Assembly: GCA_945865745.1 (NCBI GenBank)
Contig: CAMBFP010000017.1
Span: forward strand, 1-13,695
From: Rhizobium sp. Q54
GTDB lineage: Bacteria > Pseudomonadota > Alphaproteobacteria > Rickettsiales > UBA1997
Reading direction: 5' to 3'
Length of the DNA: 13,695 nt
Position 1 is the stretch's first letter. Every line of letters starts with the position of its first letter. Under the pieces are notes generated by a model. That model was given only the letters and a program-made list of their open reading frames with translations, was not told the DNA's origin and ran no database searches. This document shows positions 13,474 through 13,695 of the stretch, in pieces. Position numbers and translations under genes: made by a program.

Positions 13474-13502
13474 ACCGTAAGTTGCGCCGCCTTTAAAGAC
13501 AA
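13474..13502 (-). promoter_or_regulatory. Candidate promoter for rnpB
   Basis: On the minus strand TTGTCT (13502-13497) is followed by a 17-nt spacer and TACGGT (13479-13474), 8 nt before the predicted RNA start. The hexamer matches are moderate (4/6 and 3/6), but the spacing to the RNA end is ideal. It ends 7 nt from the inverted-repeat element. Confidence 0.4.
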
Positions 13503-13509
13503 CCTTCCC

Positions 13510-13600
13510 TGTCATCCCCGCGAAGGCGTGGATTCAGTGCTCACTTCCAATAAACTCAGATCGTTTAATTTTCTGGATTCCCGCCTTCGCGGGAATGACA
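13510..13600. repeat. Long imperfect inverted repeat (palindromic element) between rnpB and trpS
   Basis: The left arm (13510-13537, starting TGTCATCCCCGCGAAGGCG) and the right arm (13573-13600, ending CGCCTTCGCGGGAATGACA) are reverse complements at 24 of 28 positions. Two of the four differences still pair as G-U. A 35-nt A/T-rich middle separates them. Each arm is itself a hairpin: the right arm has ATTCCCGC/GCGGGAAT around CTTC with no mismatch, and the left has the same with one mismatch around GAAG. The arms are far more GC-rich than the surroundings. The 'TGTCATTCCCGCGAAGGCGGGAAT' type is a dispersed intergenic repeat seen in many bacteria. It forms nearly all of the space upstream of trpS. 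Confidence 0.85.
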
Positions 13601-13612
13601 ACTGACTTAAAA

Positions 13613-13695
13613 ATGAAAACCGTCTTCTCTGGAATCCAGCCAACCGGCAATCTTCATCTCGGAAATTATCTTGGCGCAATCCGCAACTGGATTGA
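13613..13695 (+). CDS. trpS: Tryptophan--tRNA ligase, N-terminal fragment
   Basis: The first 27 codons of a gene leaving at the right edge. The translation begins MKTVFSGIQPTGNLHLGNYL and continues GAIRNW, which is the class I synthetase start: the FSGxQPTG loop and the HIGH-equivalent site (HLGN). TrpS charges tRNA-Trp with tryptophan in the cytoplasm. The start codon lies 12 nt after the end of the inverted repeat, with no visible Shine-Dalgarno sequence. Any promoter must lie within or before the repeat. The KMSKS motif and C-terminus are outside the window. Confidence 0.92.
   Translation, partial: MKTVFSGIQPTGNLHLGNYLGAIRNWI

Noticed and set aside
13242..13496. Plus-strand open frame of 84 codons
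   Set aside because: It is antisense to RNase P RNA, whose conserved blocks and P1 helix explain the sequence.
1..13695. CRISPR arrays, phage or transposon genes, toxin-antitoxin or defence systems
   Set aside because: No regularly spaced direct repeats and no transposase, integrase, nuclease-helicase or toxin-like genes were seen on either strand.

Overview
The window looks like chromosomal DNA from an AT-rich alphaproteobacterium. The evidence is the pairing of a short coiled-coil gene (zauP-like) with zapA and a 5-formyltetrahydrofolate cyclo-ligase gene, HU followed by tRNA-Val and tRNA-Asp genes, a type A RNase P RNA, and the style of the proteins. Genes for tryptophan, arginine and lysine synthesis argue against a strongly reduced obligate parasite. 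Many starts lack a clear Shine-Dalgarno sequence. No phage, plasmid, CRISPR, toxin-antitoxin or transposase gene is visible. I do not see a new multi-gene system; the unusual points are local.

Layout. (1) 1-2836, plus strand: a five-gene run with every junction overlapping: end of trpA, argJ, zauP-like, zapA, 5-formyltetrahydrofolate cyclo-ligase. (2) 2837-3680, plus strand: a short spacer with two hairpins and a promoter, the HU gene with a perfect terminator, then tRNA-Val(UAC) and tRNA-Asp(GUC). (3) 3680-4218: the only long stretch without a clear gene; it may hold a decayed reading frame. (4) 4219-7097, minus strand: nusB, lysA and rimM with overlapping ends, then a lipoprotein gene. (5) 7122-7850, plus strand: a PAP2 phosphatase lipoprotein. 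(6) 7913-9875, minus strand: a BON-domain lipoprotein overlapping mtaB. (7) 9998-10072, plus strand: tRNA-Gly(GCC). (8) 10106-11816, minus strand: queH and a secreted type II asparaginase. (9) 11817-13057, plus strand: mutM and a small lipoprotein. (10) 13063-13465, minus strand: RNase P RNA. (11) 13510-13600: a long imperfect inverted repeat. (12) 13613 to the edge: start of trpS.

Themes. Translation and RNA maturation dominate: three tRNAs, RNase P RNA, RimM, NusB, MtaB, QueH and TrpS. Amino-acid metabolism comes next (TrpA, ArgJ, LysA, asparaginase). There is a Z-ring organising pair (ZauP-like/ZapA) and a set of four predicted lipoproteins at the envelope.

Points most worth a second look: an Arg in place of the usual catalytic Lys in MutM; queH and mutM starting back to back with no spacer; a GC-rich repeat-like insertion inside mtaB; the inverted repeat forming the whole trpS leader; and rimM lying away from its usual ribosomal operon.
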